Below, piece by piece: positions 27,006 to 41,720 of a stretch of DNA of 64,000 nt; the stretch's first letter is position 1, and each line of letters begins with the position of its first letter. Source of the DNA: Phascolomyces articulosus. Taxonomy: Eukaryota > Mucoromycota > Mucoromycetes > Mucorales > Lichtheimiaceae. Both the position numbers and the translations under genes were made by a program. Where the stretch lies: positions 930,001-994,000 of the forward strand of contig JAIXMP010000007.1 of assembly GCA_025677815.1 (NCBI GenBank), in the 5' to 3' direction. The notes beneath the pieces are model-generated. The model ran no database searches. It had not been told where the DNA came from and worked only from the letters and a program-made list of their open reading frames with translations.

Positions 27006-27038
27006 TCGTACCCGCTAAGCTGAGTGGGATTTGAAGGC
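27006..27038. repeat. Dispersed hairpin-repeat motif, copy 2
   Basis: CCCGCT-AAGCTG-AGTGGG can pair as a 6-bp stem with one G-T pair. It is followed by GGATTTGAAGG and matches the motif at 14.24 kb read on the minus strand. It lies about 300 bp from the retroelement remnant. Confidence 0.45.
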
Positions 27039-28429
27039 TTATTTAACGAAATTAGAATACTAGGCAGTACGTTTTCCACGGAATAAGTCCATTCATGATT
27101 GGTATAAGTGACACACATATATATTTAACAATCAGCAGAGTAAATGATAACATATTAACACATGGATAGTAATCTCCACAAAGACAAAGTCTTGTTCGCC
27201 AAGTTTATTGGTATCCGTTGACCACAAGTTTTTAGAGAACCTGTCGCATTCAATATCAAAACACTATAAATCTATTCAAACATCCAAATCAACAACTGGT
27301 TGACTTCTTCGTTTTGCTTGCTTTTGAAACTGATACTTTTCAATTTCCTTGTCAGTCTTCACATAATATGATGTAGCAAATAGAATATATTCTTTTGAGG
27401 AATCTTTAATGGATTTCGTCAATCTTAGTCAATGTGAACTTGCCGTTGTAGCAAGGTGTCTAAATTATATATTACTTTTGACATGATTGACAACCAATTT
27501 TTTCTATTGGTGACAAGTTAAAAAAAAAGAAACAAAGCCGGAGTTTTAGTGTATATTATTAGACGGGTATTTCAAAACTCAAGAGCAATTATATACTGAG
27601 AGTTGCCATCTGGTCGAATAGTTTAAGCAGTAATTTCGTTCATTTACTATAAATCAGTATTTCTGGAGGGGTTAGGTTCCATCATGGATAAGTTGGGCCG
27701 TGACAGGAGTGAGAACTGGAGAAGAAAATGAAAAATAATCTTGAATTGATAGATTATATTGAAATAATAACATATGATTTTTTAATCCGTATGTACAGCA
27801 GATGGAGAATCATCTAAGTATGGATTGCAAAGTTTTACCGTTTTCATCTTATACCTCGTCTTCATCTTGGATAATTATGTATTCTTTATTGTTGTTATAT
27901 AATATATTGATCACTTAAAAAATCAAAAAATAATGATAATTGTGTTAGGAATTAAGGAACAGGCATTCAAGGTCGGTATAAAATTGATCGGGTAGTTGTC
28001 ATGCAGCAAACAGTATATAACAGCGAGAAGAAACTATATATATTGGATTGAATCCCCTGATAATTTTCTCTTCTTCCCAAAAAACTACGTGGTGTACAAA
28101 GAACATTAACAATGTCAGTCTCCGACTGAAGCACTTTACACTTGCTTGGATTTTATCATGATCTATTTGGCTTGCCCAATATAAAGAACCAGTAGAATAT
28201 AGTTTATGTAGAATAGTAATAGGATTTGGGGATATTTTTATTATATTAACATAAACCAAATTGTGTAAAAATGATACTTTTTTATCGCTTCAAAAGCATA
28301 ATAATTACACGTAACAGGTGCCAGTTTTTATTTATGCAATTTTAGTGATAAATTAAAGTAAGCTTTTTACCTTTTCGTGTTACCAAGAGGATGTGCCGCA
28401 TAGAATTCATTCCCCGTTGTATATGTGTG

Positions 28430-28432
<3 letters not shown>

Positions 28433-28470
<38 letters not shown>
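28433..28470. repeat. (GT)n microsatellite
   Basis: About 19 alternating GT units, 0.35 kb upstream of the HECT ligase start codon. Open frames across it are artefacts of the repeat. Confidence 0.95.
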
Positions 28471-28473
<3 letters not shown>

Positions 28474-28825
28474 AAAGCATTTTGGTTGTATGACGTACAC
28501 TCTAAGAACTTGCTCTACTCTTGTTCTGTCACCCATAACTTTTTTTTTCTCTTTACATTGGTCAACACAGCAAGATAATTATTAAACTATAATTCAGTCA
28601 ACCGATCTTTGAAAATTGGTAACTTGTTTTTATTAATATTAAAAGGTGTGTACGTGTGTAAAAACAGGCTTTTTGCTCAGCCAAGAGAAACGAGTGGAAG
28701 AGAAAAAGGTTTCTACAAAGTTCGGGAAGTCGGTGCTAACGAAGGACGTGACGCTTTCTCTTCTCACACTCCTTATCCTTTTCTTTCTTTCTTTTTTCTT
28801 TTTTTAAATATTATAGTCTTGGATC

Positions 28826-31800
28826 ATGAAGATCAGGAAGACTCCTTCGAAGAAACTTGCAGTTGTTGTAAGCTAATTGTTTTTTTTTATGTTTTTTTAA
28901 ACAATAAGAAAGTTTGGCACGAACTTTTTTTTGGATCCTTGAAATGAAAAAATGAAACTGATCGATAGATATTAATGGATAATTATTATAGCCACGTCCA
29001 TTGCGCGATTTGATCAAGAGCCTTGAACAAGACTCGGAAGAGCAAATTGCACATAATGCAACACAAATCAAAGATTGGACATATCCTCGAGGAGATCTCT
29101 TTCATTGGGTAGGAGTTCTCAATCGCTTCGACAGCATTTTACAGCGTACATGTGGCGAATACGATCTTCAACATATTCAATCTCGAGACTTTGACGTTAA
29201 AACTAAAGACTTACTCCTCGCTATTACTAATCTTTCGACAACTTTGTTTGAAAATTGTACAAATCGAAACATTTATAACTCTTATGAGGTAAAAAAAAAC
29301 CTGTTTATATATTTCTCTAACCTATATTACCAAACCAAAAAAAAAGTTAACTGACATCAATACATAACCAAATATAGCACATGAATGCTCTTATCAATAC
29401 AACTGATATTGATGTATTGGAAGCGGTGCTGCGGTTTACTTTACGACCAGCACAGCGTGTAAATAATCCTCGAGCTATTCGTTCATCATTTGTCACGCCG
29501 CAAGACAAGATTATTGAATTAGCTCGTGGTTGGGGTATCCAAGCTGACTTTGTGGACATGTGTAAGGACGACTTTATTATAACAGAAGACATGACACAAC
29601 TGAAGATTCGTTTTTATCGTACTCGACAAATCGATGATGACCAACAAAAAGATACTACTAATACAACAGCCACAGCTACGGCTGGTGCATCAACATCAAC
29701 AGCACCCACAGTAGCAACAGCAACACCCGCAGTAGGGGAAAATACAACGACAATAGCAACAACATCAACCAAGAGCACTCGTGACGAAGGAATTAATGTA
29801 GTTACAGCACAAATGTCTTCTGAAAATAAAAAGAGTGATATTCAAGTGTTTCAAGACCTGGTGAACGAGCATAATATACCGAAAGAATACCAGTTTGAGT
29901 TAGCAAATCAGATCCGAATTACGCGGCATATTACTAATCCAGAAGAAAGAAGAAAATTATTGACTATCCGAATTTTATCAATTGCCATCATGGGTAAAAA
30001 AGATATATTGAAAAAGAAATAAAATATATGAAAAAGAAGATAGATGGTTTCTAACAACAAAGTTGTTTTATATAATATTTATAGCTCATACGGTTTCCGA
30101 GACAACTGCACAAAATAAAGTGTTCATTTATGAACCTCATTTAGTAGCTAGTATTGCCGAATTAATCCATCCAGAAAAACAAATGCCAAATGTAAGCTTT
30201 ATATATTTTTTTGAACAAAAAAAAGTTATCTGTTTAAGTTTTATCAATTAATGACATTAATTCTATGATACAGGCAATGCAAGTATACGCATTATGTGCT
30301 CTCGATGGTGTTGCAAGGCATCGTGGGAAACTCTCAGAGGTACTCACTGCACTGAATGCTTCAGCGAACCATGGTGTATTGTTACAAATATTACGCAAAA
30401 TCAGTCAAGATTCAACAAATGGTAAAAAAGATCCAGAAAAAAAAATATGTGGACAAAGGGAAAAGAGCCTCTTTTACTGAGTGTCATTATTATTTTTTAG
30501 TTCATCCACGGAGTTTCCTTGATGCCTTGTTTACATTAATGTCATGTCTTTTGACAAATCAGCCGGGCGGACAGATGCTTATTTCGGCGGGAGTTATACC
30601 CATACTTGTACAGATCCTGGGAAATCAGCAATGCATATTTACAAAGGTTAGCATAAAAAATAGCTTGACATCCATAGTTGTGGTAAGGGGTATTTATGAA
30701 CCTTGTATGTATCTTTTCCATTATTATTATTATTAGTTCGTTTCGAAAGTGGTGGGTCTCCTTGATGCAATCGTAAACGCATATACAACTTCTTTTTCAG
30801 CTTTTTGTAATGCTGGAGGATTAGATACATTATTGGCAAGAATCAAGGTATTGTATTGAAATTCTGAAAATACGATTTGGTTGAAATAGAGGGATTTGTG
30901 CCTTAACTAACTAATTGGGGGAAATATATGATAAATTAGATCGAGACAGAACAATGTATACAATTTGCACAATCCAATGATACCATGGATACAGGTCAAA
31001 CAACAGTCCATGTTGCTCCTGGTGCTCTTGCTCCTTATGATCGTATTTCTGCCCTCAAATCCATGTTTAAATTTTTGTTACGAATGATGGAATCTTCAGG
31101 CACAACCGATGGTCTTCGAAACCTTATTGAATCTTCTGTACCACAATCATTAATAAAAATCATTGCCCATCCTGATGTTTTTGGTGTGAGTGTCTTAACG
31201 CTTGGTAAGTTACACAAAGGAGTCTCTTTAATTGTAATATGTTACTTTTGGTATTTCAGATTTCTCACACTTTTTTTTTGATAGCCATCAATATCATGAC
31301 AACATTTATACATACGGAACCAACATCATTACCTATCTTACAAGAGGCCAAGTTACCGCAGACCTTTTTGGAGATTATTTGCAAGTATAATACACCCAAC
31401 AGTGAAATGTTAATGGCATCAGTAAATGCTTTTGGTGCTATCTGTCTCAATCCTCAAGGTCTCGAAATGTTCAACAAAGCAAAACCATTGCCACACTTTT
31501 TTGACTTGTTGACTGAACATGATTTCCTCCGTAACGCAGCAGAAGTAGACAATGCAACAGCATTGGGTAGTACTATGGATGAATTGACGCGACATCATCC
31601 TTCCTTGAAGCCCGCCGTCTTTGAATGTGTAGCACGAATGATTCGAAAGGTTGTTGAGATGGGTAAAAGTGATGTTGGCAAACCAAGTGATGATAGTCAC
31701 CTTTTGAAGTTAATGCCATCGACTAGTGATGATAATGGAGAATCGTCTTCTGCAACTGTTCCTCAAGTTGGATCATCTGAAGATGTCGAAATGTCAACCG

Positions 31801-34800
31801 TTGGTAATGATGATAAAACATCTACAATAGTATCTGATGAAAGCAAAAAGGATGATAAGCCTGAGTGCTTATTGGTATCATTTATCGATATGGTTGCAAG
31901 GGTAAGAATTTTTTGAAGCTGGTTTCAATGATGTTTATATTTATTAATCGTTGTATATATTTAGTTTTTGGAAGGTCTTTTCCAAAACGCGGCCAACATT
32001 CGAGATTTTGTTCAAGATGGATGTCCAGAGATTCTTTTGGATTATTATACACTTCCATTACTACCTGCTGATTTTTCAGTAACTATTGCATCTGACTCCC
32101 TTGCTTATATTTTCAAGATGATAAGTGAAACTAGTACACTTCCAACCATTTTGGCAATTGCTGAAAAAGCCAAGCACTCCATCAAGCTTATTACTGAAGA
32201 TAAAAGTGTGCGACGGCAAAGTATGATCCAACCTTATATTGATGTAAAAGGTAAGAAAAACAGAGAAAGAAGAGAAAGATTTTTTAATATACAGGTGAGA
32301 TTTCATTAGTGTCATGATCATCTATTAACACTATTTTTTTTTTAACAGAAAATGAAACCGAGAAAATCAAAAACGGTAATGAATTATTCCGACAATTGAT
32401 CATCCTCCATGGATACATTGGCCTTTTATCCAATATTTGTTGTTCTGCTGGCCTGGCACCTGGCAAGAATGCTACTTCATTGGTTACCGAATTCATGGCT
32501 GAAAATGAAGATAATAATATTATTCTTCTCCTTGGTCAATTGCATAGGTTGGTATAAATTTTCGAAGGGTCTCTTAAAACAAACATCTATATATATGTAT
32601 ATTCAATGTGTAAATATTAAACGACACTATTTATTTATAACAGAATTATGATGTGGGAAAACTTTTTACTCAAGGATTCGATGCCAAGCTCTTGGTATGC
32701 ATTCAAAATGGCCAAAAAGAACAAGACCACTGTTGCAGATCATCCATTAGGTATATTTGGTGTTGATACCACTCAAGAAGATACTCCACAACCTGAAGTT
32801 CAAGAAGAGGCATCGTCATCTTCGGCAACAGATAAAGAAGTCCAATCTGGTGAACAAAAGGATAAAGCAGAAGAAAAAGTTCCTGATGCAAATGATCCAC
32901 GAATGCAAAATATCAAGCATTTCAAATTACTTCTTGGTGATATTCCTCAATTCTTAATGCCTGTATTCCAAGGTAATTCAGAGAGAAAAGAGATTTGCAA
33001 GGATTATTATGTAAAAAAAAATTAAAGAGACAAACACAAGCTTAAACTGGGATATTATATAATTACATATAGGGTTGGTTAAGGTGTCAATTAGCCGTCG
33101 TGCTATGGAGGCCGCACAAAAGGCACAAACATTCAAATTAGCCAATTGCATGTCTCAACTTCTTAAAGAAAATCTTACTTGGTCTTGCGCAACAATGGGT
33201 GATGCTCCACCTTGTAAGTACGATTATCTTGCCACAATGTATACCATGGTGTCTTTGTTACATATGGATGATCGACCGCAAGCTTCATTACATACACCCA
33301 TGGCGTTGACTTTTGATCGACAGGGAGGAACTGATTTGTTACTCCAAAATTTGGATGAAATTTGGAAAGCAGCTTCTGTCATTCATGTTATTCCCAAAGA
33401 ATCTCGAACAAAAGAACAAACAGATCTTTTACCTCGTATCTATGGTAGTCTTGAAATGTTATTAACAGTTCTCGTATACATTGGTTCACCAAAATTATTA
33501 CACGATTCTCCTTATACTGGTCCAATTGTGGTTAAAGATCATAAATCACCTGATTATTTTGACCCATATGAATGGATTATTACCATGCAACTCAAGTTAT
33601 CCATTGTCAAGAGATATTTGCATAGCCCCGATTTGAGCGAGTTTTCCAAGACAGTGATCCATGTATTACTTGATATTATTTTGGAAATTCTTAAAGGCGA
33701 TGGAGAATCAAGATTGAAGACTGAATCCTTCAATGTATATCCTTCTTCTGCAGGTCCATCGCTTACGTCACCATTCACATTATTACGTCAACCTATTGTT
33801 GCCGACGAACGTGGTGTTCAGCGACTCGTTGATATGGGCTTCAATCGCACTGCAGCCGAACATGCTATGGTTCGATGTAGTAATCAAATATCACGTGCAG
33901 TTGATTATTTGTTTAGTCACCCTGCTCAAATGATGGGTGGTCCTGGCGGTAATGGTGCCGGTAGTAGTAGCGGTGCAGGTGCAGGTGAAAGTGCAGGTTC
34001 TGGCCAAGGCTCTGGAGAACAAAACAACAGTGGCAGCAATAACGATAACGATGCTACTGAAGCTGATAATGCAAGCAGTAGTGGTGGTAACAATACAGCT
34101 ACTGCTGCCAATTCTGGATCAGATTCTCAAGAACAAGAACAACCTAATCATGATGATCCTGATGATAGTGATCTGGATGATGCATCTGAGGATTATGAAA
34201 GTGCATTTTCGACTCGATTGGGTTCTGAACCCGTACCACAACAGCCTACTGATGAAACTGGTAACAGTGACAAGGGTAAACAAAAAGCAGAGCAATCAAG
34301 TGAAGTTAAAGAGCTCGAAAAAGTGCGTTCAAGCATGAAGACAGAAGTTCCACCATTGGTATTAGATCTTGTTGACAAGCGTGAAGATGTCATATTTGAT
34401 GTTCGCGATTTATTGGTTACTCTTTGCAAAAACAAGGCAAGTGATGGCGACAAAGGAAACAAAATTGCAAACAAGATCTTATCACTTTTGATCCAAAAGA
34501 TTGATGATGCACGACAAAAGGGCAACGACGCTGTTGCAGTTCTCAGCACCCGCTTACGTTTATTGGCCTTGCTTTTCCGGGAGCCATCCATGCAATCAAG
34601 TATTCCTGAATGTACTCCTCGACTTTCCTTCTTGTTTGATATGGTGAATTCTGTGAGCACAACAAGTGTTGAAACACCACTGCCTTCATGGCTTACTACA
34701 GTCTTTTTAGTAGTTGAAACATTCATCTCTCAAGCAGATGAGCCCAAGGAGGTCAAACTTGAAAAACCACTTCGTGAAGGAGAGAATGACAGTGGCGATG

Positions 34801-37800
34801 ACGACGACGAGGATGAAAAGATGGGTGAACCTACCGAAACTGAAGAAAACCAAAAAACTGAGAGTAGCAGCACAAGTGATACCAAACCAATGGAATCTGA
34901 TCCTGAACCCATTGTTTCTACAAGTCAACGAACTCAATTATTATCAAATTGTGTGTCCTTCCTCAAAAAGACACAGCTCTCACGCAACGACATTTATGCC
35001 ATTCTTCGCATCCTGGTTCGTCTGACCAAATACAACGAGGCAGCATTGGAATTTGTCGAATTTGGTGGTTTACCATTGTTGTTTACTAAGCCACGTCAAA
35101 GTCTTGAAGGTCTTCAAGGCCAACAAGCTTTTATTATTCTTATTTTGCGTCATATCATCGAAAGCAAAGCCATGTTGGAGAGCAGCATGGAAGATTTGAT
35201 TACAACGTGGTTCACAATTCCACGACCACGTAATATTGATATCAGCACGTTTATTCGTAACAATGGACATATTGCTTTGCGCGAACCATCCACTTTTCTT
35301 GAGGTATCTAGTAAGATTTGTCGATTGACACGTTATGATCGTTATCAATTGAACTATCAAGTGAAGCTATTAAATAAAGACGACACGAAGCCATCGACTG
35401 CTAATGAACCAGCAGTAGCGAGCAGTAGTAGCAATAATAATGGTGAAGGTAGCAGCAGTAGCGGTAATAACAATAACAATAGCAGTGGCCAAGATGTGAC
35501 GATGGCTAACACTCAAGAGCAACAGCAACAACCGCCCCAACCCCAACGCCATCGATCATCTACTTCAACCGTTGTAATCAACCACTTGCTTCAAGAATTG
35601 GTACAAATTCGATCTGAAGAAACAAATGCACCCGAGAAAAAGACTACCGATGCTGAAAAGAAGGCAGAGAATATTCGTTACGCATACACTGGTTTTATCT
35701 TGCAATGTCTTGTGGAATTAGTTTCATCTTATAAGTCCTGCAAATATGATGTCTATTCATTTGGTCGCCGGCGCAGCAGTAAAGATGGAAACATTAACCG
35801 TCCACGACATGCAATTCTTCATATGCTCATCAACGATTTATTGCCTTATAATGCCATCAATCCAACAGCAGAAGATTCTCGTAAGCAACAAGGGCTTTCC
35901 ATGTGGACAGCCTCTGTTTTGGTTGCCATGTGCTACGATGCGGGACCAGAAACATCAGAGGGTCTTATCGATAATAACAACAATGGTACTACAAGTGGTG
36001 GATTCAAGGATGATTTGACTCAAGTTCGTAAATTTGTATTTGATGGTGTTATTCGTTCCCTCAAAGAAACAGTTGCATATACAGGCCCTTTGGCAACCAA
36101 ATATGGTCGATTTTTGGCCTTGGCTGATCTTTGCCACCGTATTTTGAATGCACGACCCAATGCAGGTGCACCAGGTCAACGTGCCAAAGAGGATACAGTT
36201 ACCAACATTGCTAGAATTATGCTTGATAGAAACTTTGTGGGTGCCCTTACAGCCGCTATAAGTGAAGTTGACATCAACTATCCCCATGCAAAAACGGTTC
36301 TCAATTCTATGCTTCGACCTTTGGAACAATTGACAAAGATGGCTATCAAGATTTCGGATGAAGTGAAAGAAGATGACAAGAAACGTGAAGAGGTATCATA
36401 CGTTCCTACCAATGCAGGTGGTGAAGGTGAAGAAGAACCACCTCCGGATTTGTATCGTACATCTGCACTTGGGATGTTTGACGGCAGCGTCATGGAAGAA
36501 GATGAGATGGATGAATTTGGATCGGAAGAAGAAGACGAAGAAACGTAAGTAATATTTTTTTACGAAAAGTGGTTACAAGAAAAAAAAACACTGGATTAAT
36601 ATATATTTTAAAATGATAGTTTCGATGAAGATGAATTTGATGAAGAAACAGATAGTGACATTTCAGATATGAGCGAAGATGGCGAGGAAGATGATGATGT
36701 AGACGAAGAAATGGGAGCTATGATGCATCACTTTGATACCGACATGGAAGACGATGATGACGAGGTGAGTTTAACAGCAAAAAAAAAAAAAAGTAAAAAA
36801 GAATGATGACGTATTTACTAACACTTTTTCTCTTAAACTTAAGGACGGTACTGATGAAGAGCATCATGATACTCATGGTAGCGATGATGATTCGGATATA
36901 GACTCGGACGATTCTGATGAAATCGAAGAAGAAGGAAGAGAAATGACATGGCGATTAGAGGATATTGAAGATGATCCAGATGTTATTCATATGGACTCAG
37001 ATGAAGTTGAATCAACCCATGCCCATGATATGCGACACCGTCACTTGACCGATGGATTTGGTGATGATGTAAGTGAAGGAAAAAAGATTTAAAGGATAAT
37101 TCAAAGTGTCAATTAATTACTGTATTTTTTTACTAATACACAAATATTTGTTTCTTATAATAGGGTCGGGATGATGAACTCGATACTTTGGATCAATCTG
37201 ACTTTGACGAAGATGATGAATCACAAAACCTTGAAGATGCAGAAAACGACGATTTAAACGACGGTGTTCTTCTTGAAGAAGAGGATGGTGAAAATCCTTT
37301 CATGTCGGATCTTCCCCTACCAACAGATGGTATTATTCTTGAAGGTGATGGTCGACAAGGTTCAATGGCACCCTTCAATTTCAGACGTTTCGAACGTCCT
37401 TTAAACCGTGGAAGACTCATTGTCGAACCAGGTAGCACAGTATATCTATTTCCGTTGTTCTCTCATGTACCATTGTTATTATTGTTTATATACTTAATTT
37501 TCGCTTGTAATTGCTAGGACGATCTTTCCGTACACCTGGCCATATGAGCACTGGCGCTGCTGGAGTTGGTCAAGATGATGTAATTACTCATCCACTTCTT
37601 AGTGAAAATCAAAACACCAGCAGCAGTATCCAACCTGGACGCTCATTAACTAACCTTGACCATGACAATCGTCCCCGATCCGGTGGTTATACTAGCTGGC
37701 AGGCATTTGAAGATATCATTGGTGGCAGTGCCGTTCGATTGTTGGAAAGCTTTTTGACTCAAGCACCTGGTGGTCCATCCGGTCCTCTTCGAGTTGATGT

Positions 37801-40800
37801 CCAAGGACGTACAGGCGGAGTTATGCGTACTTTTGAATTCGACCATCTTCCACATGCTCCACGACCTGGTCCTTCTACATCTCATCGTCTTCCTGGCGCT
37901 GCAGGATTACTCGGAGCAAGCGGAGTGGGTGAGTCACAAGGATCTGATCAAAGCCGAGAATTGATGGCTGTATTGCACGACTTCCAACCCATGACCTCGT
38001 CAGACCGATGGCAACAAGAAGCACGTATGATGTATGGAGCTGCTATTGCAGATAAGGCACTGAAGCTTACAAACTCTCTTCTCAACGCATTAATTCCTAT
38101 TGCTATTGAAGATGAAAAGAAGGCACGTCTCGAAGAAGAAGAAAGAAGAAAAGAGCAACGGCGAATCGAAGAAGAAAAACGCAAAGAGGCAGAAGAAGAA
38201 AAATGGCGTCGTGAAGAAATGGAGAGAAAAAAGATGGCCGAAGAAGAAGAACGCCAACGTGCTGAAGCAGAAGCAGCAGCGGCCGCAGCCACTGCAAGTG
38301 CTACTACTGCAACCAACGAAAGTCAAGAAGCATCCTCAAGTGCAGAAGGTGAACAATCAACAGGACAAGGCCAGGAAGTTCAACAACAGCAAGACCCATC
38401 GGATGGAGCTACACAAGGTGAAGGTGAACAACAAGAGCGACAAACAGTTACCATCAGTGGTCAAGAAGTTGATATCTCTGGTACTGGTATTGACATTGAA
38501 TTCTTGGAAGCACTGCCCGATGATCTTCGTGAAGAAGTTGTGAATCAGCACATGAATGAACAGCGAACTTCTACCCAAGCTCCAGAAAGCGATTCTATCA
38601 GTTCTGAATTTTTGGATGCATTACCACCGGATATTCGTGAAGAAGTACTAAATCAAGAAGCCATAGAACGTGAACGACGCGAGCGACAACAGCGACAAGA
38701 TACTAGTACACCGGCAACAGGAGGTGCTGCGGGTGCTGCTACATCAGGTACTGCTACTAGTGCTACTACTACTAATACAGTTAGTAACCGTTTGAATGCA
38801 GCTGTAAATGAACTTTTTACTCCAGGTATGGCTACCGAAGAAAATCCATTCCTACGATTCCTTCAACGTGGAGCTGCAGGTCGCCGGGGTCTTCATGGTC
38901 ACGATGCAGCAGGTGCTGCTGCTGGTCAACGTAAGGCTGGTGTTCATCGAAGTGCAATGCAACTTGTCGACAGAACACAACTTGCGACTTTGGCACGTTT
39001 ATTGTTTGTACCCCAGTCTATCTCCAAGACTGTATTGAGCAAATTATTGATCAACCTGTGCGAAAATAACAAGACTCGAAGTGATTTATTGTCATTCCTT
39101 GTCTGTGTCCTTCATGATGGAAGCGGTGACTTGGCAGCTGTTGATAGAAGCTTTGCACAACTTTCACTGCAAGCCAAGGGTATTTACAAGCCGATCTCAA
39201 AGGCTAAGGTTGCCGCTACCACCTCAACGAACACTGAAACTGTACCTAATTTGATTACTCAACGTTGTTTGGAATTCTTGATGCAAGTTGTACAATCAAA
39301 TGAACAATCTTTGACTTATTTCCTGGTGGAAAATGATTGTCTTGCTGGTTTAAAGCGAACAAGTAGCCGTAAGGGTAAAGCCAAGGAAAAAGCTACACCA
39401 TCAAGCAAATACCCACTATTAGTTTTAATGAGCTTACTGGATCGACCTGTGTTTATTGAGAACCCAAGCTTAATGGAAGAACTGATGCATTTGATTATCA
39501 CTATTTGCCGACCTTTCCCCATTCTTGTCAAGAAATACGTTGAGAAGCTCGAGAGTAAGCAAAAGGAAGAAGAAAAATCCAAGGAACAAGGTGAAAAGCA
39601 AGAGGGTAGCAAGACGGGTGATGAAACTGCATCCAAGCCTTCTGGAAAGAGTAGCTCCAAAGATGAACGACCTATGCCAAAACCTCCAACAATTCCTGAT
39701 CATTATCTCAAGCTTGTAGTGCATGTGTTGACATCTGGTGAATGCTCAAGCAAAACTTTCCAATACACATTGAGCGCTTTGGCCCATTTATCTGCTCTTG
39801 ATGGGGCACAGCAGGCTATTACGAACGAACTTGTACAAAATGCAAAGGAATCTGGCAAGCAAATCATGCATGATCTTGGTGATTTGTTGGATAATCTCGA
39901 TAATGCCATGGCTGGTACAGATATTCAAGGCGCCGCATTATCTCAATTTGCGGCAGCTACATCACATCAGGCCAAACTTCTTCGTGTTCTTAAAACAATT
40001 GATTATTTATATTCTCGCAAGTCATCTACCACCAAGAAAAATAACAAAGACGATGAAGAGCAGCAAGCCAAGAACGAAAAGCGTGTATTAGAAATATATG
40101 AAGACCTCAACTTTTTGCCTCTTTGGAAATTACTTGGTCAATGTTTGGCTGTTATCCATGAAAAAGATGATCTTATCAATGTTGCAACTGTCTTACTCCC
40201 GCTCATTGAATCTTTCATGGTCGTATCCAAATATGCAGCTGAAAAAGGACAACAAACTGTACCACAATCCCGCTCTGGAGCTTCAGGACCACCAGCATCC
40301 CCCAGCGGTCAACAGCAACAATCACACCCACCACCTGCACCGGCAGAACAACCTGATGATTTCTTCTTCGCATTTACTGAAGAACACAAAAAGATTCTAA
40401 ATATAATGGTGCGCAACAATCCATCATTGATGATTGGCTCTTTCTCTTTGTTGGTTCGTAACCCTAAGATGCTCGAGTTTGATAACAAGCGAAACTATTT
40501 TGTGCAGCAGCTTCATAAGCGCACAGGTCCACGTGAACATTATCAACCATTGCAAATGAATGTACGACGACAATATGTGTTTGAAGATTCATATCATCAA
40601 TTGCTTGGTCGAACGGGTGACGAAATCAAGTATGGCAAGCTCAGCGTTCGTTTCTATGATGAAGAAGGTGTAGATGCAGGAGGCGTAGCACGGGAATGGT
40701 TCTCTGTGTTGGCTCGACAAATGTTTGACCCCAACTATGCATTGTTCATCACATCGGCTGCTGACAAGTTAACCTACCAACCCAACCGTGCCTCTGCAGT

Positions 40801-41720
40801 AAATCCTGACCATTTAAGCTATCTCAAATTTGTGGGTCGAGTCATCGGAAAAGCTATTTACGACGGACGATTATTGGATGCTTACTTTACACGTTCCTTC
40901 TACAAGCATATTTTGGGTCGCCAAGTTGATTATAAAGATGTGGAAGCCGTGGATCCAGAATATTATAAATCACTTGTATGGATGCTTGATAATGATATTA
41001 CGGATGTGATTGATTTGACCTTTAGTATTGAAACGGACGACTTTGGTACTACTAAGGTGATTGATTTGAAACCAGGAGGTCGCGATATCCCTGTTACTGA
41101 AGAAAATAAGCATGAATATGTTGCTCTCGTCACGGAACAAAAATTGACAACAGCCATCAAGGATCAAATTAATGCATTCTTACAAGGTTTCCATGATGTT
41201 ATTCCAACCTCATTAATTCAAATTTTCAACGAACAAGAATTGGAATTATTGATTTCTGGTTTGCCCGATATTGATATTGATGATTGGAAGAATAACACTG
41301 AGTATCAAGGTGGTTATTCTCATGCGACTCCACAAGTACAATGGTTCTGGCGTGCTGTTCGCAGCTTTGATCAGGAAGAACGAGCGAAATTGCTTCAGTT
41401 TGCTACAGGTACTTCAAAGGTACCACTGGAAGGTTTTGCACATTTACAAGGCTCAGGTGGTGTACAGAAATTCCAGATTCATAAAGATTTTGGTGGTGAT
41501 AGTCGATTACCATCAGCACATACATGGTAAGAAATTTTACTATATCTTTTTTTTATATCATTTGATAATTATTCATGGATATTTAACTCGTTCAATTTTT
41601 ATATTTTTATTATTTAGCTTTAATCAAGTTGATCTTCCTGAATATGATTCATATGAAAGTCTTCGTAGTAACTTGTTCAAGGCCATCAGTGAATGCTCGA
41701 CTGGATTTGGATTTATATAG
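28826..41720 (+). CDS. TOM1: Giant HECT E3 ubiquitin ligase, HUWE1/Tom1 family
   Basis: I assemble 18 exons: 28826-28867, 28992-29288, 29378-29993, 30085-30191, 30274-30421, 30501-30646, 30737-30847, 30940-31204, 31285-31901, 31965-32250, 32349-32547, 32644-32972, 33073-36544, 36620-36764, 36844-37068, 37164-37431, 37518-41526 and 41618-41720. All join in frame to 3,794 residues. The first exon, MKIRKTPSKKLAVV, joins PRPLRDLIKSLE. Order: N-terminal helical-repeat region (DUF908/DUF913 type); UBA domain near 1301-1338 (RGVQRLVDMGFNRTAAEHAM); very acidic Asp/Glu stretches; E/K/R coiled coil near 2623-2684; two ubiquitin-binding UBM repeats near 2752-2801 (FLEALPDDLREEV, FLDALPPDIREEV); C-terminal HECT domain with catalytic Cys 3761 in LPSAHTCFNQVDLPEY. 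This architecture is that of yeast Tom1 and animal HUWE1, which ubiquitinate excess ribosomal proteins, histones and mRNA-export factors. Confidence 0.95.

Larger units (their letters stand above)
26706..28825. other. Intergenic region upstream of the HECT ligase gene
   Basis: No firm gene. It holds a hairpin motif at 27.0 kb and a GT microsatellite at 28.43 kb, with pyrimidine-rich leader DNA just before the HECT start (about 28760-28806). Some of 26.7-27.05 kb may be decayed retroelement sequence upstream of the remnant, but all frames are broken. Confidence 0.5.

Noticed and set aside
26540..27034. 164-codon + strand frame
   Set aside because: It overlaps the retroelement remnant on the other strand in its first part, becomes motif-free after that, and has no domain or splice-consistent extension.
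27600..27690. tRNA-like stretch (TGGTCGAATAGTTTAAGC ... GGTTAGGTTCC)
   Set aside because: The A-box resemblance is partial, the B box is wrong and no acceptor stem pairs.
28391..28585. Open frames across the GT microsatellite
   Set aside because: They consist of Cys-Val or Thr-His repeats produced by the dinucleotide tract.
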